From: Acidobacteriota bacterium
GTDB lineage: Bacteria; Acidobacteriota; Thermoanaerobaculia; Multivoradales; Multivoraceae
Direction of reading: 5' to 3'
Length of the DNA stretch: 64,000 nucleotides
NCBI GenBank assembly: GCA_029263415.1
Contig: JAJCXN010000055.1
Span: 248,001 to 312,000, forward strand
Under the pieces are notes generated by a model that saw only the letters and a program-made list of their open reading frames with translations, ran no database searches and had not been told where the DNA came from. The position numbers were made by a program, and so were the translations under genes. This document shows, in pieces, positions 41,390 to 50,677 of the stretch. Each line of letters begins with the position of its first letter. The stretch's first letter is position 1.

Positions 41390-42414
41390 TTTTCAGCCTG
41401 CGATTCAACAATGACCTCCCGGTCAGCGAGTACGTGGCGGCCGCCCAATGCGCTGAAACCGTAGGGTTTGATCAGTTCTGGGTGAGCCACGATCTGTTCT
41501 TGCGCAGTGCGCCGGTGATTCTGACTGCTGTTGCCACTCAGACGGAGCGCATCCAGCTGGGCACGTGCATCCTCAATCCCTACAGCACGAGCCCAGCTGA
41601 AATCGCGATGAGTGCGGCAACGATTGACGAAGTCTCGGGCGGGCGGTTCCTGTTGGGGGTAGCCGCTGGCGCCGCTGACTTTCTCGATTGGGTCGGCGTG
41701 GAACAGCGTCGGCCGCTGCAGCGCATGCGCGAAACCGTCGATGTGTTGCGTCGACTCTTGCGCGGCGAGACGGCAGAACTCGATGGCGAGGAACTCAAGT
41801 TCTCAGCCGACGCGTACCTTCGCTTTGAACTAGCTGAGCGAGCACAAGGTCAGGGCTTAAGGGATATTCCGATCTACCTTGGAGCCAACGGTCCGAAGAT
41901 GCTCGAACTTGCGGGCGAAGTGGCCGACGGTGTCCTGCCGCTGCTATTTCCTCCGGAACACTACTTCGGCGTGCGGCCATTGATCGCCAAGGGCGAAGAA
42001 CGCCGCGATGCGAACCTTGGGGTGCCCGACGTGGCTGCTTGCGTGTGGGTTTCCATCGATCCAGATCCAGCGGCAGCGCGACAGCCCCTGGCTGAGAAGA
42101 TCGCCTACTACGGCCACTCGCTGAGCCCGCTGATCTTCGAGCGCCTGGGCCTCGATCGCGACGACTTTACCGATGTCTTCGAGATCGCGACACGTGCGGG
42201 AGAACTTGAGCGGGCCGCTGATCTGGTTACGCCGAAAATGATGCGAATGGGGATCGCTGGCCGGCCCGAGGAAGTGATCAATCGGTTGCTGCCGTTGGTC
42301 CAAGCCGGGGTGCAGCACGTGAGTTTCGGTCCTCCGCTTGGCCCAGATGTTGTGCGGTCGATCGCGGTCTTAGGTCGCGAGGTCTTGCCGGAACTGCGCG
42401 CGGTGTCTTCTTAG
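41386..42414 (+). CDS. LLM-class flavin/F420-dependent oxidoreductase
   Basis: A 342-residue TIM-barrel oxidoreductase of the luciferase-like monooxygenase superfamily, near the methylene-tetrahydromethanopterin reductase-like branch. Characteristic segments are EYVAAAQCAETVGFDQFWVSHD, RIQLGTCILNPYS, IDEVSGGRFLLGVAAG, IPIYLGANGPKMLELAGEVADGVLP and the final AGVQHVSFGPPLGPD. It probably binds FMN or F420; no F420 biosynthesis gene is in view, so the cofactor is open. Translation is coupled to the RidA gene (ATGA overlap), suggesting that RidA removes a reactive product of this enzyme (inference). Confidence 0.85.
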   Translation: MIFSLRFNNDLPVSEYVAAAQCAETVGFDQFWVSHDLFLRSAPVILTAVATQTERIQLGTCILNPYSTSPAEIAMSAATIDEVSGGRFLLGVAAGAADFLDWVGVEQRRPLQRMRETVDVLRRLLRGETAELDGEELKFSADAYLRFELAERAQGQGLRDIPIYLGANGPKMLELAGEVADGVLPLLFPPEHYFGVRPLIAKGEERRDANLGVPDVAACVWVSIDPDPAAARQPLAEKIAYYGHSLSPLIFERLGLDRDDFTDVFEIATRAGELERAADLVTPKMMRMGIAGRPEEVINRLLPLVQAGVQHVSFGPPLGPDVVRSIAVLGREVLPELRAVSS

Positions 42415-42533
42415 TTGAGGAGTTCACGGGTTGGAGGCAAGCAGTTGTCCTGTTACCGTGGGCTAGTTCCCGCAAAGTGCACTTCCCTGCAACCCTGCAA
42501 CCCTGTAGCCCAATGAGACGATAGGGGATCCTT

Positions 42534-43982
42534 ATGGTTGATACTCCGGACCGGCCAGGCGCTTCCGCCAATGAGCAGAACCCCATGGCGACTCAGCGAA
42601 TAGAGCGGCCGGACTTCGCTCCGCTGCCGGTCGGTGCCACCACGGCCCCAGTGCTTCCGCAGGCGGGCGAGCAGGATACCAACCGGCTGCTCGGGTTGGT
42701 TCGCTTCCCCTCAGGGCAACAACTGCTGCCAAAACTGCCGTTCCGTGAGGAAGTCTTCGAGACGGTCGCCGAGCTAATCGATGCTGGTCAGTGCCAGGAC
42801 GGTCGGTTTGAAATCGAGACTCCAGAGCGCCGATTGTCGTGCTTGATCCATCGCGGACAGCTGTACCAAGCTGGCCTGCTCGAGGGGGAAAACTACAGCT
42901 CGATTCCCTTGTCGGAATTTCCGCTACGCGCTCGCGAGATGCGCCCGGCCAAGTGCCGATTGGTCAAGAGCGATCCGACCGAGGTACTGATCACCGCAGT
43001 TCACTTTGCCAAGCGGCCAGCCCTTAGAGGGTCCGTGCGTTTTGTCGACCCAGCGCGGGTTCTAGAGGAACTGGCGCACGAGAAGCAAGACGCTGCGATG
43101 TCTTTTCTCAGCAGCAATCAGCGCACCCTCCTGTTTCTGCACCGAGGCAAGCCGACGCGACTATTCTTCGCCAACCCCAAAGACGATCCCGGTGGTGGTT
43201 CGCTTGAGGAGCGAATGCTGCTCTTCGCGTTCGGTCCAACTTCGGGCAAGGGGGTAGTGGAGGTGTTCACGGACCTCAGACTGACCCCGGATCCAGATGC
43301 CGGCGTACCCCTGCGCCAGCTCGTTGCAGCAGCAAACCCCGCACCTCCTGCGACTGTCTACATTCACATGGACGGCCACGAGGTGAGGCAGCGACCGTTT
43401 ACAGGGCCCTCGATGGTGATCGGTCGCGATCCAAAGGTGGACGTCTTCATCGACAACCTTGGAGTGAGCCGTCGCCACGCGATGCTCAAATGGGAGCAGG
43501 GTGCCTTCTTCATCGAAGACCTTGGAAGCTCGAACGGAACCTTCATCGGCAAAGACAGAATCACGAGCCACCGGCTGGCTCCCAATGAAACAGCCAGACT
43601 AGGCAAGTTTGACCTAACCTTGGTACGCAAGGAGCATGAGGAGCAGGTCGACGAGACAATGTTCGTGAGCCGCGCCAACATGTTCAAGACGTTGCCTCCG
43701 CCGGTGATCAAAGGTGACGGAGTGGAACTGCCCCTGCGCCGAGAACTGCTGGTCGGCAAGGGACAAGGTGTCGATCTAGTTGCACGCGGTTGGGGAGTTG
43801 GTGCTGTGCATGCACGTGTGACCTCAACCGAGACCTACGGACGCGCCAAGATCGTGTGTTTTGACAAGCGGAGAGTGAAGGTCGGCAATGAACTCTTCGG
43901 CACCGTCGAGGTCGGTCTCGACCAACCCTTCAAGTTCGGTCGAACGACGTTTACACTGACTGCGGCCAAGCTCTCTGCTTAA
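42534..43982 (+). CDS. FHA-domain protein with unknown N-terminal domain
   Basis: A 482-residue cytoplasmic protein. Residues ~40-240 form an unrecognised alpha/beta domain (LPKLPFREEVFETVAELIDA, RRLSCLIHRGQLYQAG, RGSVRFVDPARVLEEL). A canonical FHA domain follows (~285-350) with VIGRDPKVDVFIDNLGVSRRH and EDLGSSNGTFI, containing the phosphothreonine-binding Arg, Ser and Asn. The C-terminal ~95 residues (LLVGKGQGVDLVARGWGVGA, VHARVTSTETYGRAKIVCF) look like a second, degenerate FHA-like sandwich. It would read a phosphoprotein signal; no kinase is nearby. Confidence 0.8.
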   Translation: MVDTPDRPGASANEQNPMATQRIERPDFAPLPVGATTAPVLPQAGEQDTNRLLGLVRFPSGQQLLPKLPFREEVFETVAELIDAGQCQDGRFEIETPERRLSCLIHRGQLYQAGLLEGENYSSIPLSEFPLRAREMRPAKCRLVKSDPTEVLITAVHFAKRPALRGSVRFVDPARVLEELAHEKQDAAMSFLSSNQRTLLFLHRGKPTRLFFANPKDDPGGGSLEERMLLFAFGPTSGKGVVEVFTDLRLTPDPDAGVPLRQLVAAANPAPPATVYIHMDGHEVRQRPFTGPSMVIGRDPKVDVFIDNLGVSRRHAMLKWEQGAFFIEDLGSSNGTFIGKDRITSHRLAPNETARLGKFDLTLVRKEHEEQVDETMFVSRANMFKTLPPPVIKGDGVELPLRRELLVGKGQGVDLVARGWGVGAVHARVTSTETYGRAKIVCFDKRRVKVGNELFGTVEVGLDQPFKFGRTTFTLTAAKLSA

Positions 43983-44102
43983 GCCGGCTTTTGGACTGAC
44001 ACGGCGCGACGGATTAGCTCGACAGAGTTTCGATAGGGATTTGCCCGCGAGCACCTTGAGAGTTTTCCTTGCTGCTTCGCGGCATAGGGAGTGTTGGATC
44101 CG

Positions 44103-45956
44103 CTAATCGGCCCAGCCAGTTGCCTTTGTCGCATCGAAGACGATTCGGCCGCCGACCATGGTCAATCTGATTGAATTGCGCCACCAGTCGCTGGGTGTTG
44201 GTCCGGTTGGCGAGAGCCCCGCGTTCAAGGGATCCTGTTTCAGGACCGTGAGGTCCGCAAATCGACCAACCGCGATGGAGCCCGTTTCCTGTTCGAGGAA
44301 GGACGCGTAGGCCGCGCCGCTCGTGTAGGCCCTAATGGCTTGCTCGATGCTGAGGCTTTGTTCGGGGTGGAACGGTGGGGTGTCGATGCCTGCTGGGTCC
44401 GTTACGTCCGCTTTGGAGGGCTGAGCTCGTCGGGTGACAGCTGAGTGCAGTCCGTAGAGGATGGAGTGATCAGAACCGGCCAAGTCAGAGTTGAAGGTGA
44501 GCCGTGCACCGGCTTCGAGGAGTGTCCGCCACGCGTAGGCGAGGCGTACTCGTTCAGCGCCGAGCCGTTCCTCGGCCCATAGTTGGTCCTCGGCTACATG
44601 TGGGGGCTGCATGGAGGCGACCAAACCCAGATCCGCGAACCGAGGCAAGTCGGCTGGTGCCAACACCTGCGCATGCTCGACGCGGTGGCGTTGTTGCGTG
44701 GCGTCTGGGTACTGTTCAAGGAGTCGTTCGAGGTAGTCCAAGACCTCTCGGTTGCCTGCGTCACCGATGGCGTGAATCGCGAGCTGAAACTTGCTGGCTG
44801 CGGCCTGTGCGACCAGCTCTTCGTCAAAGCCGTAGCCCTCACCGCTGATGCCATGATGTCCTGGCCGATCAGAGTAGTCGTCGAGAAGGCGCGCACCGCG
44901 GGAGCCGAGTGCTCCATCCCAATAGGCCTTCACCGCGCAGATGCGGAGTAGTTGTTCTGGAGCGCAGCTTGGTCCACTCTCGATCCATTCGCGGATGAGT
45001 TCGGTGTCTCTTGCCGAGAGCATGGCGTACACCCTCAAGTCCAGCTTGTCGCCGCCTGCGAGACGTTCATAAGCAGCCAGGGTTGGTCGGTCGAGACCGG
45101 CCTCGTGGATTGCCACGTACCCGGAACGAGCCATTTCTTGTAGTCCGGCATGGAGCTGCTGTTCAATTTCTTCAGGCGTTGGTTCCGGGATCGCTGACTG
45201 CATCAGAGTTGTTGCGCGGTTGAGGAGGATCCCGGTCGGTTCTCCGTGTGCGTCTCTGGCGATCTCCCCGCCGACGGGGTCGTTGCTTTGACTCGAAATC
45301 TCGGCAGCCTCAAAGGCGGTCCGGTTGGCCCACAGGGCAAATCCGTGCAACGAGTAGAGAGCAACGGGGTTGTGCGGAAACGCTTCAGACAGCGCGTCCC
45401 AGGTTGGGTAACTGGCGGCCCATGCGCCTTCGTCCCATCCCCAACCGATGACCCACTCTCCCGGCTCTGCATCAAAGACCGCTGGTTTAAGCCGTTCGAT
45501 TGCCTCAGACTCGGTTGCTACTCCTAACAAGTCCACACGCTCGAGACGGGCTCCCAGCTCTCGAACATGGGTATGGCTGTCGACCATCCCTGGGATCACA
45601 GTGGAGCCCTCGAGATCGATCACCTTGATCTTAGGATCTTGTTGAGCGAGTTCCGTTGCATCCGCGTTCGAGCCGAGCCAAGCAATGCGTTGGTCACGCA
45701 CCAGGATCGCTTCCGCGTCGGGCAGCCAGGTTGCCGCACGATATGGCGCGCTCTCGGCCGGCTGGCCAGTGACGCTCGGTTCTGGCCAGGCAAAGGTGTA
45801 GACCTTCGCGTTGGTCAGGAGGGTCGCGCCGTCATCTGCTGGAGTGTGCTTTGGTTCTTGGGGCAGTCCGCAGCTGACGAGCAGTGTCGCGGCCAATAGG
45901 GGAGGCGCGAGTAGGTAAAAGGCTCGAGGATAGATTCGATGTGAGCAAGTATTCAT
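44103..45956 (-). CDS. Amidohydrolase family lipoprotein (YtcJ-like)
   Basis: A 617-residue enzyme. The start at 45956 (MNTCSHRIYPRAF) gives a lipoprotein signal with lipobox TLLVSC; the longer frame to 45998 would add unneeded residues. The metal-dependent hydrolase barrel shows the DSHTHVREL first metal site, then a carboxylated-lysine region around RICAVKAYWDGALGSRGARLLDDY, AIHAIGDAGNREVLDYL, RVEHAQVLAP and the catalytic FNSDLAGSDHSILYGLHSAV. The C-terminal part is the composite domain (LTVLKQDPL, VGGRIVFDA). Members of the YtcJ/Amidohydro_3 group hydrolyse N-acyl or amide bonds. Confidence 0.88.
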   Translation of the reverse strand: MNTCSHRIYPRAFYLLAPPLLAATLLVSCGLPQEPKHTPADDGATLLTNAKVYTFAWPEPSVTGQPAESAPYRAATWLPDAEAILVRDQRIAWLGSNADATELAQQDPKIKVIDLEGSTVIPGMVDSHTHVRELGARLERVDLLGVATESEAIERLKPAVFDAEPGEWVIGWGWDEGAWAASYPTWDALSEAFPHNPVALYSLHGFALWANRTAFEAAEISSQSNDPVGGEIARDAHGEPTGILLNRATTLMQSAIPEPTPEEIEQQLHAGLQEMARSGYVAIHEAGLDRPTLAAYERLAGGDKLDLRVYAMLSARDTELIREWIESGPSCAPEQLLRICAVKAYWDGALGSRGARLLDDYSDRPGHHGISGEGYGFDEELVAQAAASKFQLAIHAIGDAGNREVLDYLERLLEQYPDATQQRHRVEHAQVLAPADLPRFADLGLVASMQPPHVAEDQLWAEERLGAERVRLAYAWRTLLEAGARLTFNSDLAGSDHSILYGLHSAVTRRAQPSKADVTDPAGIDTPPFHPEQSLSIEQAIRAYTSGAAYASFLEQETGSIAVGRFADLTVLKQDPLNAGLSPTGPTPSDWWRNSIRLTMVGGRIVFDATKATGWAD

Positions 45957-46190
45957 CTGGCGAGCGTATAGCGTGGAAGCCGAGGATGAGCAGAACAACT
46001 CGCAGCGAGTCTGCCAACGCCGCTTGGCATCCTGGTGCTACCAGTAGGCGCTACGAGTAGGCGCCGATCGCGGGTGGACGCCGGTGAGGGCGCTTTCTAC
46101 TTGACTGACTGACGAGCTCTGCCCGCCGGTTGTGTGGGGAACAAGAGCCAGGGTCGCCTTGATCCCGGTATCAGGCCAGCTTGAGTCCGG

Positions 46191-46914
46191 CTACCACAGG
46201 GTTGTGTCGCCAGACTCGAAGCCGTCCGCAAAGAGCACGGAAGGGTATGAACTCAGGTCGATCTTGAACAACTCCGCGCCTACGTCTTTGCGGAAGGCGC
46301 TGACATAGAGCAAGTCTCCAACGACTTCCGTGTCGAGCACTGTCGTCCCTGCCGGGCCCGGTTCGATGCTTGGCAGCCTCTCGAGCAGGCCTTCTGCTCC
46401 TCGTGCAATGTAGAGTTCAGTGCCTTCTCCCGGAGAATTGACCCCAGCAAAAATCAGGTCTTGTCCACGCACAGAAGCTGCTCCGACGCTTGGGAAGTCG
46501 TCGGCGATTACCGTTGTCCCCGAAGTTGTGCCGTCGGAGAACCAGAGGCTACCGTAGCTTGAGAAGTACTCCGGATAACGACGGGTCCGAAGACTTAGGG
46601 CCGAGAGCGATGTCTTTGAGCAGGGCCGTTCCAAGGGCAGTGCCATCCGTGGACCAGAGTTCGCTACCGAACTCGCTACTTTCGCCCACGAACAGGGTGA
46701 TTGACCCCAGTTGGACGAACTGGTACGGAGAGAGCGGGTCATCTTGACTGCCGGCAGCAATATCCTTGACCAACTCGGCGGGCTGAGCCTTTGCAATGGA
46801 CGCAGGGGCGAGTAGAGCGCAGAGCAACACCATGATCGACAGGGCATGAGTTCTGAGGAGGATCGACTTCAACAGTGACGAGGGTTGGCTGATGTCTTGC
46901 TGGAAGCTGGGCAT
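46191..46914 (-). pseudogene. Frameshifted ELWxxDGT-repeat secreted protein with DGFESGD tail
   Basis: One gene split by a frameshift near 46570-46585. The upstream frame (from ATG 46914) gives a signal peptide (LSIMVLLCALLAPASIAKAQ) and an ELWxxDGT repeat (GSELWSTDGTALGTALLKDI, then GPKSSDPS). The downstream frame gives YPEYFSSYGSLWFSDGTTSGT, GTELYIARG and the end VLFADGFESGDTTLW. The joined product would be about 240 residues with two ELWxxDGT-type repeats, short for the family, so it may be both truncated and broken. A sequencing error is the alternative. The adjoining gap 46915-47231 (317 bp) shows no gene or structure. Confidence 0.8.
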
Positions 46915-47231
46915 GGGGATGCTCCGTTGGTAGAGACGAGTAACCGCACAAAGAGCACGCCCGCAAGACGAGCTTCGCTCTTGAACGGCAATAGGCGTTC
47001 TCTACTGATCGCGCCGGATCAACGCAGCATCGGACATTGCGCTTCATGTTTCTGGTGAGGAGTTCGTCCGAGATGTCGGTCCCGCTCCATCCCGCTTCTC
47101 AAAGCTAAGAGAAAGCTGCTGACGTTGCCCGGAACTCGAGGACGCGTATCTGAAGGCGCAAGAATGCGTCAAAGAAGGCGTCAATGGCACGATGGAAACT
47201 GAAAGAAGTGCCAGCCAAATGTTAGGCCCGG

Positions 47232-50108
47232 CTAGTCCGCTGGCACCTTGATTGGCTGGCTGTCGAGCTCAGTACGCCAGATAGCAATCGGCGTGCGCAG
47301 TTGCTTCGCGTTATAGAGGGCCAGGTCAGCCCGCCTGAATAGGGTTTCCAGGTGCATTTCCGACTCCCAGGCCGCCACTCCGAAGCTCGCGCTCACTCTG
47401 GCGTGTTCGTGTGCCCTGCGGATCTCAGGGATCTCGGCGATTGCAGCCAGCATTCGCTCGGCTGCTTTGACGCCGTCGCTTAGATCGGCACGCGCGCAGA
47501 GCAAGACCATTTCGTCACCACCATAGCGTGCGAGCAAGTCCTCGTTTCTTGCTGACCGGCTCAACGCCTGGGCAACTGCAACCAATGCGGAGTCTCCAGC
47601 CTGGTGTCCGAAGTGGTCATTCAGACGTTTGAAATTGTCCAAGTCGATTGCCACCAGAGTCAGATGCTCATCGCTCCGGGAGGCGCGGGCAATCATGCGA
47701 TTGGCGGAATCCACAAAAGTCCTACGGTTCGGAAGGTCGGTGAGAGGATCGTGGGCTGCAAGTCGCTCGAGTTCCGTGGTCCGCGCACGGACCTTCTCCT
47801 CCAAGGCGCGCGCGTTCTGTACCAGCGTGCCGACGCGGAGCCGCCACAGCATCCACGCGAGGAGTGCCAACAACGCTACGGCAACCGATCGGGCCAAGAG
47901 CGTGTTCCACCACTTGGGTAGAACACGGAATTCAAGAAGGTCACGCGGTTCGCCCCAGCCGGTGAGCGGCGAGCGAACCTGCACCAAGACGGTGTAGTCG
48001 CCCACCGGGAGACTTGTGTAGCGGAGGCCGCGCTCAAGTGTCTCAGGCGCGGACCAATCGCGCTCGAAGCCTTGCAGTCGGTGTCTCATCTCGAGTGATC
48101 TTGCATCGATGAACCAAGGTGCGGCGACAGCGATTTCCACGGCCCAATCACCGTCCACCACACTTCGGATCCTGCGAGCTTGTTTGAGGTTCGCGTCGGT
48201 CCATTCCGCTGCCGCTAACTGGGCGAAGGGAGGAGTCAACTCTTGTCCTACCATGTCTGGGCGCAGCCACGAGAGGCCCTTAGTTGTCCCTTGAACTAGT
48301 GAACCGTCTGTGGTTCGTAGCAGGCTGCGGCTCGCGGTGAACTCGCTGCCTGCCAGTCCCATCGACTCAACGAATCGTTGAGAGTCTCCACTCTTCAGGT
48401 CATAGCGGACTAGACCGTTGTTGCCCCCAACCCAGAGCACATCGCCAGTTTCAAAGGTCGCTGCCCATCCTGCCAGGGGGCTATCCGTGGCGCGCTCGAT
48501 CGCTTGCATGCGACCATCCCGCCACAACCAGACCTTGTCGTCCTGCAACAGCGCCATCGAGCCCGAATCGTGCGTTGCTATGGCGTAGACATTGCCTTGA
48601 GTCAGACCGGATTCAACCATCACCCTCGGCGTCGCCGACTCGCTTGGAGTCTCGAAAGGCCGGCGGATTCCACTTGACGGATCCCACCGAAATATCCCGC
48701 GACCGATGGTCCCGACCCACACGCTCCGAGCGCCATCAGCCACCGATGATGAGGTGTCGTGCTCCAGCGTGTACACGTATCCCATCGAGGCACGGTCCTC
48801 ATCCAAGACCTCAGTGGCCCGACCATTGCTCACCTTCGCAAGGCCGGCGACGGTCCCGACCAGAATGCCGTCGTCCAGTTCCAAAAGAATGCGCCCAGCC
48901 GAGCGCAACACATCAAGTCCGAAGTCTTGGGTCGGAATCGGCCCCTCCATCGCACCTTTCCGCAGCCCCTGCTGTGTTGCGGCCCAGAGCTCTCCCCCCC
49001 TGCTCTCGACTAGATCCCAAACCTTGACGTTGTCGAGCGCCTCGATGGTGTACACCGGATTCAGCGCCATGTCGGTTGTCCAGCTGCAAGCCGCGCCGCC
49101 AATCAAGTACCCGGTTTGGAACTCGGCAACGGAGTAGACCTGGGTGCTGCAGGGAGTCTTCGCGATCCCTAGCTGGTCGCGCAGACTAGAGACGCGCGCA
49201 GCTCCTGAGCTGTCGGTCGCCACCCAAACATTCCCTTGCTGATCGGAGAAGATGTCGTTGACCATGGCCGATGCCAGCACGATCTCCTCCAGAGACCATC
49301 GGCCATCTCGCAGCGTGAAGCGGCGCAGCTGACCACCGATCCCTGCCCAGAGTTCATCTTTGGTCGCAAGCAGCGCACCGGCGGTCCCTTCTCGCGGTTC
49401 CTGGCTGACCACTGTGGACCTCCCTTCGCGATCGACCTCGACAAGACCTCGGTCACCACCCACGATTACCCCGCCGCGGTGAGCCACTACCGAACGCAAT
49501 GGCGCTACGCCAGCCAGTTCCGGGGAAGCTACCTCACTCATGGTGCCGGCGAGATCACGGTGGACCAAGATGCCTCCCACCACGATCCAAAGCCCGCTCG
49601 GCCCCACATCTAAGTCGGAGATCAGCCGTTCTTCAGTCAAGGTATCGTTGAGCCGCTCAACGCTGACACCATCGGAAGACTTCAGGAGGCCGGTAGATGT
49701 CCCGATCCACGCGGTGCCGTTGTCATCGAAGACGATCGACTCGACAAATCCCCAGAGCCAGTCTTCCAGGAGAGGTTGTGGAGCGACTCCGGCTGCTAGT
49801 AGATCAACACCCCGATCCGATCCCACCCAAAGCACTTCCTCTGGGCTCCAAGCCAAGGCACGCAGGCCTTGGGTGGTCAACCCGTCGTTGCGAGCCAGCG
49901 TTCGAACACGAACTCCGTCGTAACGCGCCAGTCCGGCTGGAGTTGCAAGCCAGAGGGTCTGGTCCCCGCCTTGGACGATGCTGTGAACTTGGCTGCTAGG
50001 TAGTCCTTCGTCCCGCGAGATCCACTGTAGTTGACCCGCATGAAGAGCGGCGCCGCCACACAGGACGACCGCTAAACCAAGGCCAACGCTTCTCATGTAA
50101 TCCAGCAA
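47232..50108 (-). CDS. Propeller-sensor diguanylate cyclase with GGDEM active site
   Basis: A 958-residue membrane protein. A signal/anchor (LGLAVVLCGGAALHAG) is followed by a long two-component-regulator propeller (about 25-650; repeats such as GLTTQGLRALAWSPEEVLWVG and GTAWIGTSTGLLKSSDGVS), a Y_Y_Y beta-sandwich (about 680-750, SLPVGDYTVLVQVRSPLTG), a transmembrane helix (about 760-780, LLARSVAVALLALLAWMLW) and a coiled linker into a GGDEF domain. The active site reads GGDEM (863-867) rather than GGDEF/GGEEF, with the inhibitory I-site RNED at 854-857. It would make c-di-GMP in response to a periplasmic ligand. Confidence 0.85.
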   Translation of the reverse strand: MLDYMRSVGLGLAVVLCGGAALHAGQLQWISRDEGLPSSQVHSIVQGGDQTLWLATPAGLARYDGVRVRTLARNDGLTTQGLRALAWSPEEVLWVGSDRGVDLLAAGVAPQPLLEDWLWGFVESIVFDDNGTAWIGTSTGLLKSSDGVSVERLNDTLTEERLISDLDVGPSGLWIVVGGILVHRDLAGTMSEVASPELAGVAPLRSVVAHRGGVIVGGDRGLVEVDREGRSTVVSQEPREGTAGALLATKDELWAGIGGQLRRFTLRDGRWSLEEIVLASAMVNDIFSDQQGNVWVATDSSGAARVSSLRDQLGIAKTPCSTQVYSVAEFQTGYLIGGAACSWTTDMALNPVYTIEALDNVKVWDLVESRGGELWAATQQGLRKGAMEGPIPTQDFGLDVLRSAGRILLELDDGILVGTVAGLAKVSNGRATEVLDEDRASMGYVYTLEHDTSSSVADGARSVWVGTIGRGIFRWDPSSGIRRPFETPSESATPRVMVESGLTQGNVYAIATHDSGSMALLQDDKVWLWRDGRMQAIERATDSPLAGWAATFETGDVLWVGGNNGLVRYDLKSGDSQRFVESMGLAGSEFTASRSLLRTTDGSLVQGTTKGLSWLRPDMVGQELTPPFAQLAAAEWTDANLKQARRIRSVVDGDWAVEIAVAAPWFIDARSLEMRHRLQGFERDWSAPETLERGLRYTSLPVGDYTVLVQVRSPLTGWGEPRDLLEFRVLPKWWNTLLARSVAVALLALLAWMLWRLRVGTLVQNARALEEKVRARTTELERLAAHDPLTDLPNRRTFVDSANRMIARASRSDEHLTLVAIDLDNFKRLNDHFGHQAGDSALVAVAQALSRSARNEDLLARYGGDEMVLLCARADLSDGVKAAERMLAAIAEIPEIRRAHEHARVSASFGVAAWESEMHLETLFRRADLALYNAKQLRTPIAIWRTELDSQPIKVPAD

Positions 50109-50267
50109 TGAGACCTACCTGCCTGACACCAGTTGGGGCAACAACGAAGACTATCAGCGACGATGATTCTCGACGATAGTACGCCGACTATGCGGCGTAC
50201 TGGTTGCTGGGTAACTGATTCGCCCCTCAGTCCATTGCAAAGGCCCAGCCCGCCGAGTTCGGCTAAG

Positions 50268-50497
50268 CCGCCCTGCCACAACGACCTGAGGCTGAGTCCA
50301 GGATCGGCAGCGATCGAGCATTGCGACAACAGCGTCTACCCATCGACGAAGGATCTGCGACCTCTTCCTCGCGGGCTAGATGATCCAGAGGAGGCGTTCT
50401 TAGCATAGGTCTCTACGACCTTGGAGCCTACGAGCGAGATGCGACCCTGTTCGAGGATGGATTCGAGAGCGGGGATCTGACGGCGTGGAGCCATTGA
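50268..50497 (+). pseudogene. Decayed tail of a choice-of-anchor Q protein with DGFESGD end
   Basis: In one frame the strand reads NDLRLSPGSAAIEHCDN and STKDLRPLPRGLDDPEEAF (50280-50400), matching the LRLxPGSPAIDxxDN and DxRGLPRxxD signature of right-handed beta-helix proteins ending in a choice-of-anchor Q domain. A one-base shift near 50396-50402 joins it to GLYDLGAYERDATLFED, GFESGDLTAWSH and a TGA at 50495-50497. No start or upstream portion is visible, so this is a fragment. The surrounding gap 50109-50677 otherwise holds nothing I recognise. Confidence 0.75.
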
Positions 50498-50677
50498 GAG
50501 GTCATCGTTGCCGAGAGCGAGAAAGGGCATAGGGGCTGTACCCTAGTCAGGCCAAGGAGTTCGACTGCCGGCTGCCAGTACCCGCGCTTCCGAGGAAGCG
50601 GCGTGCCACCCGTGACGAACTGCGAGGCGCCCAGAGCAGAAGGCTTGTCGCATTTCCGGCAAGCTCGCGGGGCCTTG

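Noticed and set aside
46591-46847. N-terminal half of the second minus-strand frame at the ELWxxDGT locus
   Set aside because: Its first ~90 residues are out-of-frame shadow of the other half; the real coding sequence enters this frame only after the frameshift near 46575.
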